DNA from: Lachnospiraceae bacterium
Lineage (GTDB): Bacteria > Bacillota > Clostridia > Lachnospirales > Lachnospiraceae
NCBI GenBank assembly: GCA_029054245.1
Contig: JAIDFQ010000043.1
Location: 124,001-188,000 of the forward strand
Length of the DNA: 64,000 nucleotides
Reading direction: 5' to 3'
In this document: piece after piece, positions 63,790 to 64,000 of the stretch
Position numbering within the stretch: the stretch's first letter is position 1
How the letters are laid out: each line of letters starts with the position of its first letter
The notes under the pieces: model-generated
Database searches by the model: none
Told to the model about the DNA's origin: nothing
The model's input: only the letters and a program-made list of their open reading frames with translations
Translations under genes and position numbers: made by a program

Positions 63790-64000
63790 ATGGATAATAA
63801 ACGATTTGCACTGCTCATAGATGCAGATAATATTTCGGCGAAGTATATAGGAGCCATCTTGGAGGAACTGTCTACTTACGGAATTACTACTTACAAAAGA
63901 ATTTATGGGGATTGGACCAGTACCCAGGCGACCAAGTGGAAAGGGGAGCTATTGGAAAACTCGGTGATTCCGGTACAGCAGTTCAGCAATACGGTGGGGA
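63790..64000 (+). CDS. NYN-domain (LabA/limkain-type) protein, cut by the window end
   Basis: The first 70 residues open MDNKRFALLIDADNISAKYI, with the PIN-like metal-binding Asp pair (DADN), and continue IYGDWTSTQATKWK, the typical second strand of an NYN RNase domain. The protein runs past the window edge, and whether it has an OST-HTH/LOTUS domain cannot be seen. It is likely a nuclease or RNA-binding regulator. GGGGAGT precedes the ATG. It is absent from the ORF track because it has no stop in the window. Confidence 0.85.
   Translation, partial: MDNKRFALLIDADNISAKYIGAILEELSTYGITTYKRIYGDWTSTQATKWKGELLENSVIPVQQFSNTVG

Noticed and set aside
1-64000. CRISPR arrays, tRNA or rRNA genes, insertion sequences, prophage
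   Set aside because: I saw no regularly spaced repeats, no cloverleaf or rRNA sequence, and no transposase, integrase or phage structural gene.

Overview
The window is a 64-kb piece of a low-to-mid GC Firmicutes chromosome, most likely from the family Lachnospiraceae (Clostridia). The signs are the families DUF4317, DUF4349, DUF4474 and DUF4037/DUF4125, a giant two-headed acyl-CoA dehydratase activase, a split transketolase, a single-chain glycyl-tRNA synthetase, the order era/YqzL/recO and a biotin-dependent Na+ pump made of separate subunits. Genes are dense, SD motifs are strong, and several starts are TTG or GTG. I see no rRNA, tRNA, CRISPR array, insertion sequence or prophage. These calls were made by reading the sequence without any database search.

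Layout. 1-6 kb: small membrane proteins, a CPBP protease, a metallophosphoesterase, a DUF4474 protein, a TPR-DUF4037-DUF4125 protein and a cytoplasmic-looking amidase. 6-11 kb: a MATE exporter, two HAD phosphatases, and a YtrA-type GntR regulator with its ABC transporter behind a palindromic operator. 11.9-18.5 kb: aroA, hflX, an RluF-type pseudouridine synthase, a divergent NAD+ DNA ligase and metA. 18.8-30.4 kb: a ten-gene carbohydrate locus (sugar isomerase, two-part transketolase, FGGY kinase, ABC importer with two different permeases, nucleoside hydrolase) ending in a convergent LacI regulator. The same CTAAATTTA motif stands at both ends. 30.6-38 kb: a coiled-coil protein, a degenerate EAL-HDOD protein, and the operon for the activase and a DUF4317 protein. 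38-43.4 kb: a rhomboid-like zinc-ribbon protein, a sigma-factor-like protein lacking its promoter-reading parts, an unknown protein, a candidate small RNA and an M16C protease. 43.4-55.9 kb: a DUF4349 lipoprotein, era, a YqzL-like ORF, recO, a lipoprotein, glyS, alaS, rpsU, a PF06541 protein, a carboxypeptidase, a phosphoesterase and scpA-scpB. 55.9-64 kb: a second carboxypeptidase, an asparaginase, the five-gene decarboxylase Na+ pump and the start of a NYN-domain gene.

How the parts work together. The carbohydrate locus reads as a full route: import a riboside or pentoside, cleave it inside the cell, isomerise the pentose, phosphorylate the ketose and pass it to transketolase. The pump cluster carries both an acyl-CoA carboxyltransferase and a pyruvate/oxaloacetate carboxyltransferase with one biotin carrier and one Na+-translocating beta subunit, so carboxyl groups could move between acyl-CoA and keto-acid pools while Na+ is pumped.

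The most interesting non-coding signals are a 31-bp hairpin kept intact by G-U pairs (31009-31083), a promoter-to-terminator unit with a UUCCCC loop (about 40303-40400), and a pair of roughly 90-bp inverted repeats on either side of glyS.
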